From Corbicula japonica (Eukaryota > Mollusca > Bivalvia > Venerida > Cyrenidae), in contig JAZAYU010000014.1 in NCBI GenBank assembly GCA_038501625.1, forward strand, positions 310,001-374,000: DNA of 64,000 nt, written 5' to 3'. Shown piece after piece: positions 45,386 through 56,622 of the stretch. The notes beneath the pieces are model-generated. The model was given only the letters and a program-made list of their open reading frames with translations. It was not told the origin of the DNA and did no database searches. The translations under genes and the position numbers were made by a program. Within the stretch, counting starts at the first letter, position 1; every line of letters begins with the position of its first letter.

Positions 45386-46240
45386 AAAAGATAATAACAT
45401 TCATTCAAATATGGCTCACCTCTGCAGTCAATAGTTTTAAGTATTATGGCAACCAATGAATATATATTCTATTTAGTCTGTTCTAAATGAAACCAATCGT
45501 TCATTATACATTTTTCAATGCACAATAAATGTTTTTACTTAAACATAAATCCGACGTGATCCAACTTTAGTAAAATAGATTGTTATTTTGCTGCTATAAA
45601 AGTCAGTATTTTGTAATTATATAATTTTATATTTTAGTTTCCACGGCTACAAAATGAAAATGAAGAATAATTACATAAATGGGGGAACAAATATTGATTA
45701 TACCATTTTTTCATAATAATATAAAACAATATTTAAAAAATAACAAAAAATCTCTGTTGAGGATTGAACCGCGTTCGTCAGAATGTTAGTTTCCGGTTCT
45801 CTGCATGACATAACGTTATTTTCAATTTTTATATTACTTGTTTTCATTGCTTTGTGTGGTTCGTGTTCATTCCTTTTTTCATCATTTTTATGAAATCTTT
45901 ACATTTCATCCATTTCATATTCACATTTATAATTATTTATTAATTTATGATGTCATTATCTCAGAAAACACTCCATTTACGAAAAATATTATCAGCCAGA
46001 AACAGTCAAATCGACATTTCGAAAACGCGAATAGTGGCACTTAAGTAGATGTTTGGCGGAAATATTTCAGTTCTAAAACCTTAATATATGATGTAAGACA
46101 TTCTTGTCTTGGCTTTGTCTAAGCAACTTCCGGCTTGAAATCAGTAATTCTTTGTGAGAATATTAACTAATATAAGGTGGTTAGCATACCATTGCAATGC
46201 TCCAGTTTGGTGATTTTTCACAGAGTTATTGCCCTTTTTA
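45386..46240. other. Intron sequence with a possible tRNA-like remnant
   Basis: On the minus strand, GAACGCGGTTCAATCCTC (45762-45779) carries a box-B-like GGTTCAATCC preceded by CTAACATTCTGAC. No box A or acceptor stem was found, so it is at best a SINE remnant. The rest is unrecognised. Confidence 0.35.
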
Positions 46241-47819
46241 TTTTTATGCCCCCGAAGGGAGACATATAGTAATCGCACCGTCCGTCCATCCCTCCGTCTG
46301 TCTGTTCGTCTGAAATGTCCGGCAAAATCTTGTTCATGCTTCATCTTCAAAACTGCTTGAGGAATTTCATTGAAACTTCACAGGAGTGTTTGTCACCAAG
46401 CCTAGTTGTGCATATCTTCAGGATTTTCTGCTCAGATTATTTTTGGCCGAGTTATCATTATGAGCCCTTTGTCATATTTTAACTAACCCTATCCCTTACT
46501 TTTTATTTATTCTTTGTACGCGTTACTTGTATATAAAACATATTAACAAATATATACTTCCTTTATTGTTTGGTTGTTTTTTTTTCAAAAATTTTAATTA
46601 TCAAATTTGTTATCATAAGACACTGTACACTTTGTGTTTTTAATCTAGATTTTTGTAGAAATTTCATCAACTGAAATGAAGTTTAATTTAGCAAAGTATG
46701 TTATCAAGTAAGAAACGACCTTTGCCAGTTTAGCCATTTTAGCCATTTTGTTCTTTATTATATTTATTATGTTGGAATTCCGTCAATATGATCAAATCCT
46801 GAATGTTTGTAGGTCCCTTCTATATATTTCGTGTACCAGCGATTACCTTCGGCAGAAATTCGTTGTCCGGGCTGTAACATCGTTCTGAATGGAGTGATTT
46901 CAAAATAACTAGGCACAAATGTTCGCCATGATAAGTCAGTGATTTGCGTACAATACCCATGCCTGTAGGTCAGAGGTCAAGGTCACTGTTACTAAAATTA
47001 GAATTGTCTTGTACGGGCTATAACTGTTTTTAAGGGGAAATAAAAGCTTTGCAAAATATATATGTAATTTTAGCTCATCTGTCACATAGTGACAGGGTTT
47101 TGTGATCCCCGTTTGTCCGTGGTCCGTTCATAATTGTTGTCCGCACTCGCGCAATCTTAATTTTTATCCGATCTTCATCAAACTTGGTCAGAATGTTTAT
47201 CTCAGTGATATCTAGGTCAAGTTTGTTACTGGGTCATGATCTTAAAACTAGGTCACTAGGTCAAATTATATAAAAAGCTTGTTCACATTCTAGCGGTCTT
47301 AATTTGGGTCCGATCTTCCTCAATCTTTTTGAATCAAGTTTGAAACTGGTTCATGTGACCTTGAAAACTAGGTCACTAGATCAAGTTGTAATAAAAGCTT
47401 GTCTGAACTTTATTGGTCTTAATTTTGGTCTGATCTTCGCTTTCATTACCATAAGATCTTGTTTCCTTTCTTGAAATTGCCATATTGCATTATGGGTTCC
47501 AGAGTTATGGCCTATTAAAGTGTCATTTTTTTCCACTTACAATTGCAACCTTTCAGCAGTTGTTGACAGGCAAGCGACCCAGAGTCCTATGGAGCCTCTT
47601 TTTAAATATTTTCATCGCATTACCATCAGCTTCTTTCCGTTATGAGCAGACAACAGTGGCGCAAATACAAATAATTTACTTGATCTTCAAATTTATTCAT
47701 ATTCTTATAACTACTTGCAAATCACTGTCTTTTGAATGCTATTACTCCCATCAGTGCAGTTAAGTGTCTCATAACAACGCATAGCGGGGGGCATCCATTT
47801 CCTATGGACACATTTCTAG
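46241..47819 (+). mobile_element. Helitron-like element A3, mosaic core, with nested I3
   Basis: The 5' end is ATGCCCCCGAAGGGAGACAT, then TCCG words (46280-46296). One J-type core (46316-46500) ends in TTAACTAACCCTATCCCTTA, and an A-type core lies at 46860-47030. I3 occupies 47068-47602. The tail (47600-47819) matches the A1 tail and ends GCGGGGGGCATCC, CCTATGG, ATTT and CTAG at 47816-47819. One element thus carries cores of two families. Confidence 0.72.
47068..47602 (+). mobile_element. Helitron-like element I3, nested in A3
   Basis: The 5' hairpin is CTGTCACATAGTGACAG within AGCTCATCTGTCACATAGTG, then GTCCGTGGTCCG. Three cores follow (CCGATCTTCATCAAACTTGG, AAACTAGGTCACTAGGTCAA, AAGCTTGTC). 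The 3' part is GCGACCCAGAGTCCTATGGA, GCCTCTTTTTA, as in I1. Confidence 0.72.
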
Positions 47820-47973
47820 TTTTACAAACTTGCTCTTTTTTAACCTCTCTTAAAAAGTATGTGCAAGCTATGAAGGTTTTTTTTTCCTGACATGCATATT
47901 TAAAACTTCCCAGGATGATATAATAGGATGCTCACCGGTATATACAAAAAGTTTTTGTTGTTTTTTATTCCAG

Positions 47974-48496
47974 AAATTCAACTGATGGGAATTTACAGTT
48001 TTCCAATATATCATGGAGTAACAACAAAAGTATCATCAGCAGTAACACTGCATTCAAGAGACGTAGCTTATCAGATAACTGTCTCTCTCACACCGATCAC
48101 ATCCAGATACCAATCAATCATGAACCAGTTGATAGACAGTACAGTGATATTCAAGCAAAAGTGCCCAAATTGGAAATCAGTTCTCCAGTGCTTGGATTAT
48201 CAATCCCTCTTCTTAATACATTTTCATCCATTGGCAAAACAAGTGTGCTGAATACTTTAACAGGAAGTCATAATACTAGTCATCATCGTAGATCAACGTT
48301 CTCATCACATTCACACAGTCGCATTCCACAGTCATCCACTCAAAGGTCGCGGTCATCTGAGAGCTTGAATCTGTCAAACTTGCGAGAGAACAGCCAGTTT
48401 AAGCCTACAAGTCCTTTTTCATTCTCACTTGCAAAGCCAACTGCATCTTTGTTCTCATTTAACTTTAATGATAAAGAGCATGCAAAGCCAAATTAA
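47974..48496 (+). CDS. CTTNBP2: CTTNBP2-like gene, terminal coding exon with stop TAA
   Basis: Acceptor TTTTATTCCAG ends at 47973; phase 2 in. The frame stays open for 523 nt to TAA at 48494-48496 and encodes residues 321-494. The sequence is Ser/Asn/Thr-rich with basic patches (FKRRSLSDN-like and SHHRRSTFSSHSHSR) and ends KEHAKPN. Such tails in CTTNBP2 are predicted to be disordered and phosphorylated; cortactin binding maps elsewhere in the vertebrate protein. An ATG inside the exon at 48161 is not a start. The acceptor is about 150 nt downstream of the 3' terminus (CTAG, 47816-47819) of Helitron-like element A3. Additional small exons in the preceding intron cannot be excluded, though phases agree without them. 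Confidence 0.88.
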
Positions 48497-48846
48497 AGGC
48501 TCAGCTTTTTATCAAAACCGTTTGAAATTTACAGACACAATATAAAGTTTCCTCAAACACTACATTTTACAATATTATAAAAAATAAAAACCTCAAAGCA
48601 GTGCTTTAAATCCACAAGCAGAGCTACAATTTTGTATTATCCTTACCTTCACAATTGTTAGGATATGTTTTGATAAAAACTAAAAAAAATCTACAGGAAT
48701 GACTATATACGTGATTGTTGAAAAATTAAACAACAATTTACAAAATTTAACGTACAGAAAATTGTTCAAAAATAATATTAATGTTGGATTATAGTATTGT
48801 TATATATCAATTACTCTGAAATTTTTGACATGTGAAACATAACGAT
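48497..48846 (+). other. Probable 3' UTR of the CTTNBP2-like gene
   Basis: AT-rich non-coding sequence directly after the TAA. A canonical AATAAA lies at 48583-48588, 87 nt after the stop, and is a plausible poly(A) signal. A second AATAAA at 49410-49415 could serve a longer UTR. No competing ORF is seen. Confidence 0.45.
48583..48588 (+). terminator. Candidate poly(A) signal AATAAA
   Basis: This is the first AATAAA after the stop codon of the CTTNBP2-like gene. The surroundings are very A-rich, so chance occurrence is likely; transcript ends would decide. Confidence 0.3.
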
Positions 48847-49229
48847 TAGGGGTGCAAGTCGATTGACAATGTTAGGACTTAAGTGTTTAACAAGTCATTA
48901 AAATAGGTTAGAGTAACACATTTGGAGACAGAATGCTAGTGACACAGGAAATCATCAAGTAGACAACTAATATATTTCTAGAGGTAGATCAGTAGACACT
49001 AGACGGTCTTATGCTCAGGTAAATTAACCCCCTATTAAATTTTTGGTACACTCGGACATTATCGGCAGAATCTATTTGAATGACAATTTTATTATATCGA
49101 AATACTGTCGGAGGTCTAGTTATATAGACAGGTTTCATGGTTAATATTATTTTTGTGAATAATTCAAATGTTCAAATGCAAACTGATTCGAACATTCGAA
49201 TGGTAAAAAAGGCGAAAATTGCCATCCCT
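48847..49229. mobile_element. Candidate second hAT-like MITE
   Basis: TAGGGGTGCAA at 48847 faces TTGCCATCCCTT ending near 49230, both hAT-like ends, with ATTCGAATG-type subterminal words (about 49164-49203) as in the 4607 element. No target duplication is evident and the TIRs match imperfectly. Confidence 0.35.
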
Positions 49230-49614
49230 TAAAATACATGATTTTATATATTAATAACAAACATATATAAAATATAGAAAATAGGCCTTTCACATGCACT
49301 TTGATTTTTTTTTAATTCAACAACAGGTTTTTGACAATAATAGGAAGTGCTGACCCGTTTGTTCATTCCATATTTATTTCAGGTACACTATTTGTTTATA
49401 TTTTTGTAAAATAAAATGCATAGTGATTGTAGAACTTCACAGAATATGAAATTGTTTTCTTTCGGATAGAACTGGTCTGTATTGCAAGACATTATGTTTA
49501 GGTTTTATGTCCAAAGGTTTCACAAAGAACAAAGATGTATGCCATGACACTTACTGCAAAAAATGCAATGGTGCACTACATTGATAAAAAGTCAAATATT
49601 AATATCTAAATTTT
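49230..49614. other. Sequence downstream of the CTTNBP2-like gene, nothing recognised
   Basis: AT-rich; contains the second AATAAA (49410-49415). No ORF or repeat was recognised. Confidence 0.35.
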
Positions 49615-49880
49615 GTTATGCCCCCACAAAGTGGGAGCATTCAGAGTTGCACTCGTCCGTACGTACATCAGTCCGTCCATACCCAAGATTTTGTGGCATC
49701 GACTCCTACTAAACTATCTGGCAGATTTCTATAACACTTGCACACATGATCAAGCGCGATGTGTAGATGATCGTAAAGAAAGTATTTTTCCTGCGACCAT
49801 TTTAACCAGAGTTATGACCCTTTGTTATTACAAATGTTTTTGCAGCAGTGGGTGCATCAGTGTCTTAGGATACATTCCAG
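49615..49880 (+). mobile_element. Helitron-like element F2, truncated
   Basis: The 5' hairpin is ATGCCCCCACAAAGTGGGAG with CAT, then TCCGTACG words and about one F core (GATGTGTAGATGATCGTAAA, GAGTTATGACCCTTTG). B'2 begins directly after it. Confidence 0.7.
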
Positions 49881-50928
49881 TTATACCCCCACAAACGAAG
49901 TTTGAGCTTGTCGGTCGGTCGGAATCTTCGTTTACGAATGATAACTCATGAAAGGCTTGACCGATTTACATTATTTTTGGGACATAGATATAACATCAGA
50001 AGATATAGGTTGAGTTCGACTTTGGGGCCTGTGGGGTCAATGTCAAGGTCATTGTTACTTAAAATAGAAAAACTGTTTCTGGACGATAACTCATGAAATA
50101 CTTAATAGATTTAATTATTTTGGGGACACAGATGTAACATTACAAGATACATGTTAGGTTTGACTTTGGGGCCTGTGGGTTCAAGGTCAAGGTCACTGTT
50201 ATTTAATTTCAACACTTCATTTCCACTCAGTAACTATAGCTTGGAATGAAATTCTTGAATGAAATTAGGTGTGTTGGTGGTTTCTGTGAAGACGACTTTT
50301 GGAAGTAAAAGTAAGGCCTGTGGGGTCAAGGTCACTGTTACTAAAAATAAAAAAAACTGTATTTGCTCAATACCTGTTGTTCAGAATGAGATATTGTGAT
50401 TAAAATTGCTATAAAGGTAGTTACTGTGAAAACGAAACTTTGTACTGAAAATGGGCCTGGTGGTGTCAAGGTCACTGTTACTAGAAATAGAAAAAATTTT
50501 GGTTTCTGGATGATTTCTAATGAAAGGCTTCACATATTTTAATATTTTTTAGTAAACAGTTGTTAGATAAAAGTTAAGTAAAGGTAACTGTTATTAACAT
50601 ATTCAAACCATTTCTGCTCAATTAATTTAGAAGGAATGAGATACTGTGATGAACTTGCTGTAAATGTGGCTACTTTGAAGACAACACTTTGGATTACTTG
50701 TGAGGAATGAGATATTGTGATGACACTTAGTTTGTAGGTTCTTTGCTTCTTTGAAGACTGCTTGGGATTGAAAGAAGTTGTGTGAGGGGTCAAGGTTAAG
50801 GTCACTACTACATGTGTCCATGCATCTAGTGTAAGTTACATTTAATATGCCATTGATTCTAAGAATTCCCAGTTCAAGTAACAAGCACACATGTGGGGGT
50901 ATTTAGTTTATTTCAGTGATAATTCTAG
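49881..50928 (+). mobile_element. Helitron-like element B'2
   Basis: It starts TTATACCCCCACAAACGAAG, then (CGGT)n at about 49910-49920; the G-rich hairpin arm is deleted. Cores match B'1 and degrade to the right. The 3' end is CACATGTGGGGGTATTTAGT, a weak hairpin and CTAG at 50925-50928, then TT. Confidence 0.75.
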
Positions 50929-51833
50929 TTTCATTCAAATTTCACAATCCACAGATTTTGTATTTTATTGTTCAAATAAGAAATTTTTTATTCTTTATAA
51001 CTGTTGTGTATTGGAGCACATGTTTAGGTGGAATATACCAAAATAATTGCAAAATAATTAAATGATAAAATGTTTCCTATTGTGTGTATTGTTTGTGTTT
51101 TACCACAGCTAGTAGCTATCCTTAACATATTTTCTTATACTACATTTATGTTTTAGTAAACTTTGATATGCGGCCATTTAATCTTTGAATGCCATTAGTT
51201 AATTCTATATGCTATGCATGTATTTTGTATCGCTGCCAAGTTTGAATTTTCAGGACTTAAACAAAAATAAAATATGGTTTGTATATTTGTATATTTGAAT
51301 ATGGTTTGTATATTTGATTACTTACCTATTTTTGCATAAACATATATTTATATGTTTAGTTTCCTGTGTGTGTGTGTTATAAGAAGTTGTTAATTTGGAG
51401 CATAATTTTTATAGCGTTTAGTTTATAGTTATTTTTGAGAAAGCTCATCTTCAATGTACATTTCCATCAAAGTTTTTATAATTGGTTGGCAACTTTCAAG
51501 TATCCTTACTACTTTTCACATTGCATTCACATTCTTAAATTGTAAGGCTTTTCCATTGCATCATATGTCTACGTTAACTGGTTTTATATTTATAAAAACA
51601 AAAAATAAAAAATAGCACACTTGTTTTACTTGAACAAATAATTTTACATTTCTAATTACAAATCTGACAACAGTATCATTGTATGAGCTGTAAAGTAAAA
51701 GAGATTTGAATTTCTAGGAGGTGCAAACATGATTTGGTCGCAGACAACCAAACATCAGTGATTTCGGAAAACTCTGACAAAATATTTTGAGCTGACTGAT
51801 TAAAAAGGAGTTTTACAAACCACATATACTTTA
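50929..51833. other. AT-rich sequence, nothing recognised
   Basis: AT-rich with TATTTGTATATTTG-type repeats near 51280-51320. No supported feature. Confidence 0.35.
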
Positions 51834-51959
51834 AGAAATTAGAAACGCAACTTCTTTAAACACGATATAAATATCATGTCTAAAGAAAGTGCGTTTGTTA
51901 GAAATTTAAAAACGCAACTTCATAATTCATGTTAAAAGAAGTTGCGTTTCTAATTTCTT
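51834..51959. mobile_element. 126-bp MITE with perfect 25-bp inverted repeats
   Basis: The 25 bp at 51834-51858 (starting AAGAAATTAGAAACGCAACT) are an exact reverse complement of 51935-51959. Degenerate copies of AAACGCAACTTC lie inside (about 51889 and 51909), so the whole unit can fold into a branched hairpin. Perfect TIRs suggest youth or ongoing conversion. Confidence 0.85.
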
Positions 51960-52037
51960 TATCTTGCTATTCGAAATGTTTGAATTCAAATATAAGGTTT
52001 TTAAAGAATTTTTTATTATACCCAAGAAAGTATGCTA

Positions 52038-52225
52038 ATGGACAAAAGTCTTGTCTGATAGGAAGATTGGATCTTTTTGCATGCCAATTTTCAACTCATT
52101 ACTCTAAGTGCAATGCCCTCTTTCCATCGATACCAAATTTATTCCGGTGGAGTAATGGCATTTCATGAATTAAACGTGTTTAAATGATATTATGGAAAAT
52201 GTTACCTGTCAAGACTTTTGTCCAT
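52038..52225. repeat. 188-bp segment with perfect 16-bp inverted ends
   Basis: ATGGACAAAAGTCTTG at 52038-52053 is exactly reverse-complemented at 52210-52225. It could be a small MITE; no target duplication was identified. Confidence 0.6.
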
Positions 52226-53183
52226 AATATATGAAAAAATTATGGCAGGATACCACTTTGAATATATTTCTATACCCCATCGCATAGCGGTAACGGGATA
52301 TAGGAATGGTCTTCGTCCGTTCGTCCTTTCGTCCATGGGTGCTTGCAGATTTCTTGTCCATTCCGTAACTTCTCAGGAATTTTATTAACTTTAGTAAAAT
52401 GTTCACCCGATCAAGACGATGTGCAGAACCATTCCAACCTGGTCGGTTCAAGGTAAAGGTCAGCATTGTTGTTTAAAGATAGATTTGAACAATGTATTTT
52501 GTGACCGGTCAATAACTTCTCAACCCCTGGAAGCAATTTCATGAAACTTTAGTTAAATGTTCACCCCATTAAGATGATATGCAGAACCCATGTTCAAACC
52601 TTGTTGGCTCAAGGTCAAGTTCACAAGTTTCAACCATGATTTTCCGGCAGGTTTGGCAAAATGCCGGCAAATATGAGTATTTTCCATGTCAGCGATATTT
52701 ACCGGTAAATTACGGCATTTACTGGCAAAAGCTGGCAAATAGTGGTCGATTGAATTGGCCACCCTGGAATGTATAAAATTGCCATATGGTCAGCATTCAT
52801 AAAGACAGGTTTACTCATTAATTGACATTATATTTCTATTATTTATATCAACTCATTCAATAAATAGTTTATTGAAAAAAACATAAAATATGAATAATTT
52901 AAAATTAAGAACTGGCAAATACTTGCCGATTGAATTGACCACCCTGGAATTCAAACAAAAACCTATAGTAAGAATTTGAAGGTTTAGTTTCAAATTTACT
53001 GGTCATTTTACATATTGATATTTTTACTGAAGTTTATACATGCACCCAAACAAACTGTCTACATTACATTTCTGGCAATTTACTGTTGCCATTGCGTTTA
53101 CAACACCCTTGTATAAACATCTTCTGGAAACTTCTTCCCTATGTTGCAAGTTTTATCGCCGATACCCAGATTAAATTCATAAA

Positions 53184-53790
53184 TACAGGTGCAGTTAAAA
53201 TCACTTTTGCAACAAGGTATTTCACAGCCAGTTTTTTATGAAGATTTAATTTATAAACTCAAGAAGATAAAAGGGAATGTTAATTTCTCCCGGTGGTTCG
53301 TAAAAACCATCTGTAAATTTAAAAGGAAAGGTTACCAACATGATATTTTACAGCGCTGTGCAGGCCTGGTGATTAACCCTTCTACAGTTGATCATTATGC
53401 TTACCTCTTTGGTTGCTCGATTTGTTTCTTTTATCCCTGTCATCGTGTTCTTGCTGATTTAATTCCAGGAGCTCTGGTCTCGGTAAGATCATTGAGTACC
53501 CGCCCTTTGGCTTTGCAATGCTATTAGCTTCTTATGTTTTATATGTTTGTGTGCTTTTGCATGCAACATTGTTGAGCCGATAAGTGGGTTGGAGTTTTTT
53601 CACCAAGACAACTTGTACTTGTTTTGTGATATGAGAACCTGTTGGGGCAAGTGTGAGGTTGGTGCACCCTAGAACCTGGTTTAAACCCCCAGTGGCAATT
53701 TGATTTGCCACTGACCGTTCCAAGGCGGTAACCCCTCGGGTTCTCATTTTTGTTAATTGTTTGTGGTGTCTTTTTAAAAAAAAACTGATC
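53184..53790 (+). pseudogene. Retroelement-like fragment, copy 2, with partial ORF
   Basis: An open frame at 53189-53527 encodes SQPVFYEDLIYKLKKIKG and KRKGYQHDILQRC-type basic motifs. From memory these recall C-terminal stretches of retroelement ORFs repeated in bivalve genomes, but I cannot name the family. Downstream, CAGTGGCAATTTGATTTGCC and TTCCAAGGCGGTAACCCCTC look like a repeat 3' end. It shares about 300 bp with 149-455. It is a fragment, not a functional gene. Confidence 0.5.
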
Positions 53791-54138
53791 ATTTTATTAA
53801 CCATGCTCTCTCCCTCTCTCTTCTTTTTGACTGTGTGGGGAGGCTGTTTTTTCTGAATGTGGCGATCCATGATATGCATATTTCACCTTTTTGTTAATTG
53901 TCAATGGCCAGTTTCCTGGGTGGATTAGCATTTAATTCTAATTTCTAAAGCAGCTTATTGGTTATGATTAATGACTAGTTAATCTATTAATTTTTTACTT
54001 AATGTATTTGTTTTTTAAGTTATAGGCTTGGAGTTGAACTCATTTTTTGGCAGTTTCAACATGCTTAAAATATTCTAGATGTGAGTTATTTGCTTATAGC
54101 AAGAACCTTCTATGAAAATTAATTAAACAATCAAAGTA

Positions 54139-54240
54139 ATTTAGTTATTATAAGAATTAAACATTATTTCAAATTATTAAAGTTAAGATAATTTAGTTAT
54201 TATAAGAATTAAACATTATTTCAAATTATTAAAGTTAAGA
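54139..54240 (+). repeat. Exact 51-bp tandem duplication
   Basis: AATTTAGTTATTATAAGAAT and the bases after it occur twice, at 54139 and 54190, with no difference seen across the 51-bp unit. Confidence 0.9.
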
Positions 54241-54554
54241 TAGATCTGTATGCAGTATTTCAGGCAAAATATTCAGCTTAAAAGTATTTGCCGGTATTTG
54301 CCACTTAAGGAGTATTTTCCGGGGCGGCAAATACCGGTAAATACCACTGGTAAATACCGGGGGTGGTATTTACCGCCCAACCCTGATTTTCGTTCCACTC
54401 CATCACTTCTTAACCCCTAGAAAAAAATCACGAAACTGGTCAAATGTATACCTCATACAGACAATGAACAGAAACTATGTTTCAACCATGCTGGATCAAG
54501 GTCAACGTCACAAGCAGTGGTCAAGTTTTCAGTCATGTATTGCGTGTCTGTTTT

Positions 54555-54896
54555 ATAACTTATAAATGATATTGACTCTCATAATGCATTGTAAGGAACT
54601 CGGGTATAAATAAGCAGATTCATGTGATATGCTGCTGACTTTATTTTTCTTCGTTACATGCCGTAAAAATGCCGTAATAATTCCGATTCTCGACTTTTAT
54701 CTGATCCCAAGTTCCCATTCATGTAAACAAGCGGATGTCGACAGAGCGGAAACGACATCAGACGTCTTATTTGCGCCCTGCCGTCACGTTTTATTTGACG
54801 CTAAATACATATAATATGAAATAATAGAAAAAAAATAGAACAGTAACGTTCTTACATAACTGTTTCATAACTTATAAATGATATTGCCTCTCATAA
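54555..54896. repeat. 30-bp direct repeat flanking a ~280-bp foreign segment
   Basis: ATAACTTATAAATGATATTG plus ten bases occurs at 54555-54584 and 54867-54896 with one mismatch. The segment between is not E-like and has GC-richer words (GATGTCGACAGAGCGGAAAC, GCCGTCACG). It could be an insertion with duplicated flank or a tandem core pair with a replaced middle. Confidence 0.5.
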
Positions 54897-55256
54897 CTTA
54901 TAAAACTCCTTAAAGGAATTTTATGAAACTTGGATCAAACGTAAACCTCAGTGAGATGATGTGCGGAACCTATGTTTCAAAATATGCTGGTTTAAGGCCA
55001 AGGTCACAAGTGGGGGTCAAATGTTTGAGCCAAGTATTTCCTGTCCGGTCCATAACTTTAAATCCCTTTGAAGGAATTTCTTAAAAAATTGGTTCATATG
55101 TTCACCTCATATGTTTCAACTGTGCTGGCGCTTGGTCAAGGTCACAAGTGGAGCTCAAAAGATTCGGCAACACTGAGCAGCAAGCCAAACAAGTGCTGGC
55201 ATATTTCAAGAGTAACTCGTGCAGCACGGGATATTGCTGCCCTTCAGACTGCCTTG

Positions 55257-56622
55257 TTGTTATAGTTCCAGATTTGCTTTTATGGGTAATATATCGAAAA
55301 GTGAGAGACAGCTTTGCTCCATTAAGCGACAGCTGATGGACAGAATAAAATGTATTTGTATCCACTCTTGTCCAGTTTGTAATGTAATGATAATTTCATT
55401 TCTACTGTTATTTCTAATAGTTTTTTTAGAAGTAAGCTACATTCATTTTTGGTTGTTAATCATACATAATTTAACCATATTTTTATGTCTTTTTTACACT
55501 GTTATACTTTTAAGGTAGAGATTTTATTTTTACTTTATAGTTATTAGAGCATGTGAACAAATATTCCAGAAACTAGTAAATTTCGATGACCTGTAGATTT
55601 CAGGCCGGTGAGTTCATCCATTAAACTAGCATAGGACCGATCTTGAAATAATTGTAAACAATAAGAGTGATTTGTTTCTACTTTGTATTTTTCCTTCAGA
55701 ATTGATTTTTCCCTGTGTTCATTATAACTTACGTTTATGTGGCAATATACATGGCAATGCTTATACAGAAGACGTGTGTCAAGATTAAAGGACTTAAGTT
55801 GTCAAAACCATCTGCACTCGATGCTTTCCTGTACGTAAATTGGCTCACAATAAGGCCTATCTTTTGATTTGCATAATTTTATGTTAAGCATTTTACACAT
55901 ACTGATACTGCCACTACGCGTTATACTTATTGCCTGAAAACTTGTTTTAAGGATACTTATGAATAAATACAGTTACTATTCTGAAACTATTGTAATCTCG
56001 TCCCTGTTTAAATGTTGTTCACGTGCAATAACTTACAGGTTGTAACCATTAATGCCAAATAGTGTGCTGATTTTTCGTTCCTAATCCTGAAAGATGTTGC
56101 TTTAACCTCATCTGTAATAGACTGGCATATTTATTTACAATCAAAGAACAAGTATTTTGAGTTAATCTATCCAGATGCAGTGCAGTGCAGGTTTAGATTT
56201 ACACTGCATGGATAGGGTTACCATCTGAAAGCTTATTGTTTTGTACTGTTTTGTGTTTTGATGCAGTTTGTAGCTGCTGATATGATTAAAATGCTAGTTC
56301 ATTTAATATTTTATGTTAAATTAGTTTTGGGTTGTAATCTGAAATTATGATACATATTTTAGCATATTTTGGTATTTTATCTGTCACACATGATATTAGC
56401 AGGATGTTCACATGTTTTAGTTTTTATCTGTATATTTACGAATAATCTCGATTGTCAGAATTGTGTAAGTGACTTGATGAAATTTCACGTACATTATATC
56501 ACTGATTCTAGGGCTCCTCCTAGATTGGAAGAAGTAATAGAAAGTGTCAACTGAGCTTGAGATAAGCGAAAGCCTTGCAGCATGAAAGTATTTGTCATTA
56601 TTAGCAGTGTAAATCATCCTCA
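55257..56622. other. Sequence without a recognised gene
   Basis: AT-rich with short ORFs only. GATGCAGTGCAGTGCAGG near 56173 with TTTACACTGCATGG forms a small inverted repeat and weakly resembles the GATC-rich dispersed repeat. Confidence 0.35.

Larger units (their letters stand above)
52647..54385. mobile_element. hAT-like insertion inside E3 (about 1.74 kb)
   Basis: The left end is CAGGTTTGGCAAAATGCCGG and the right end reverse-complements to CAGGGTTGGGCGGTAAATAC. Subterminal TACCGG/GGCAAATA words cluster at both ends. Flanks ATTTTCCG (52639-52646) and ATTTTCGT (54386-54393) resemble an imperfect 8-bp target duplication, and the E core continues across it. The interior carries a retroelement-like fragment (53184-53790), a 51-bp tandem duplication (54139-54240) and an internal repeat GATTGAATTGNCCACCCTGG. 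Confidence 0.7.
52270..55256 (+). mobile_element. Helitron-like element E3, split by a hAT-like insertion
   Basis: The 5' part is ATACCCCATCGCATAGCGGT, AACGGGATAT, then TTCGTCC words. E-type cores run to 52638 (CAACCATGAT) and resume at 54386 (ATTTTCGTTCCACTCC). The 3' end is GCAGCACGGGATATTGCTGC, AGACTGCCTTG at 55256, then TT. A further unrelated segment lies at about 54585-54866. Confidence 0.75.

Noticed and set aside
48161..48496. Separate small gene starting at ATG 48161
   Set aside because: It is the end of the terminal exon that starts at 47974; the ATG is an internal Met in the same frame.
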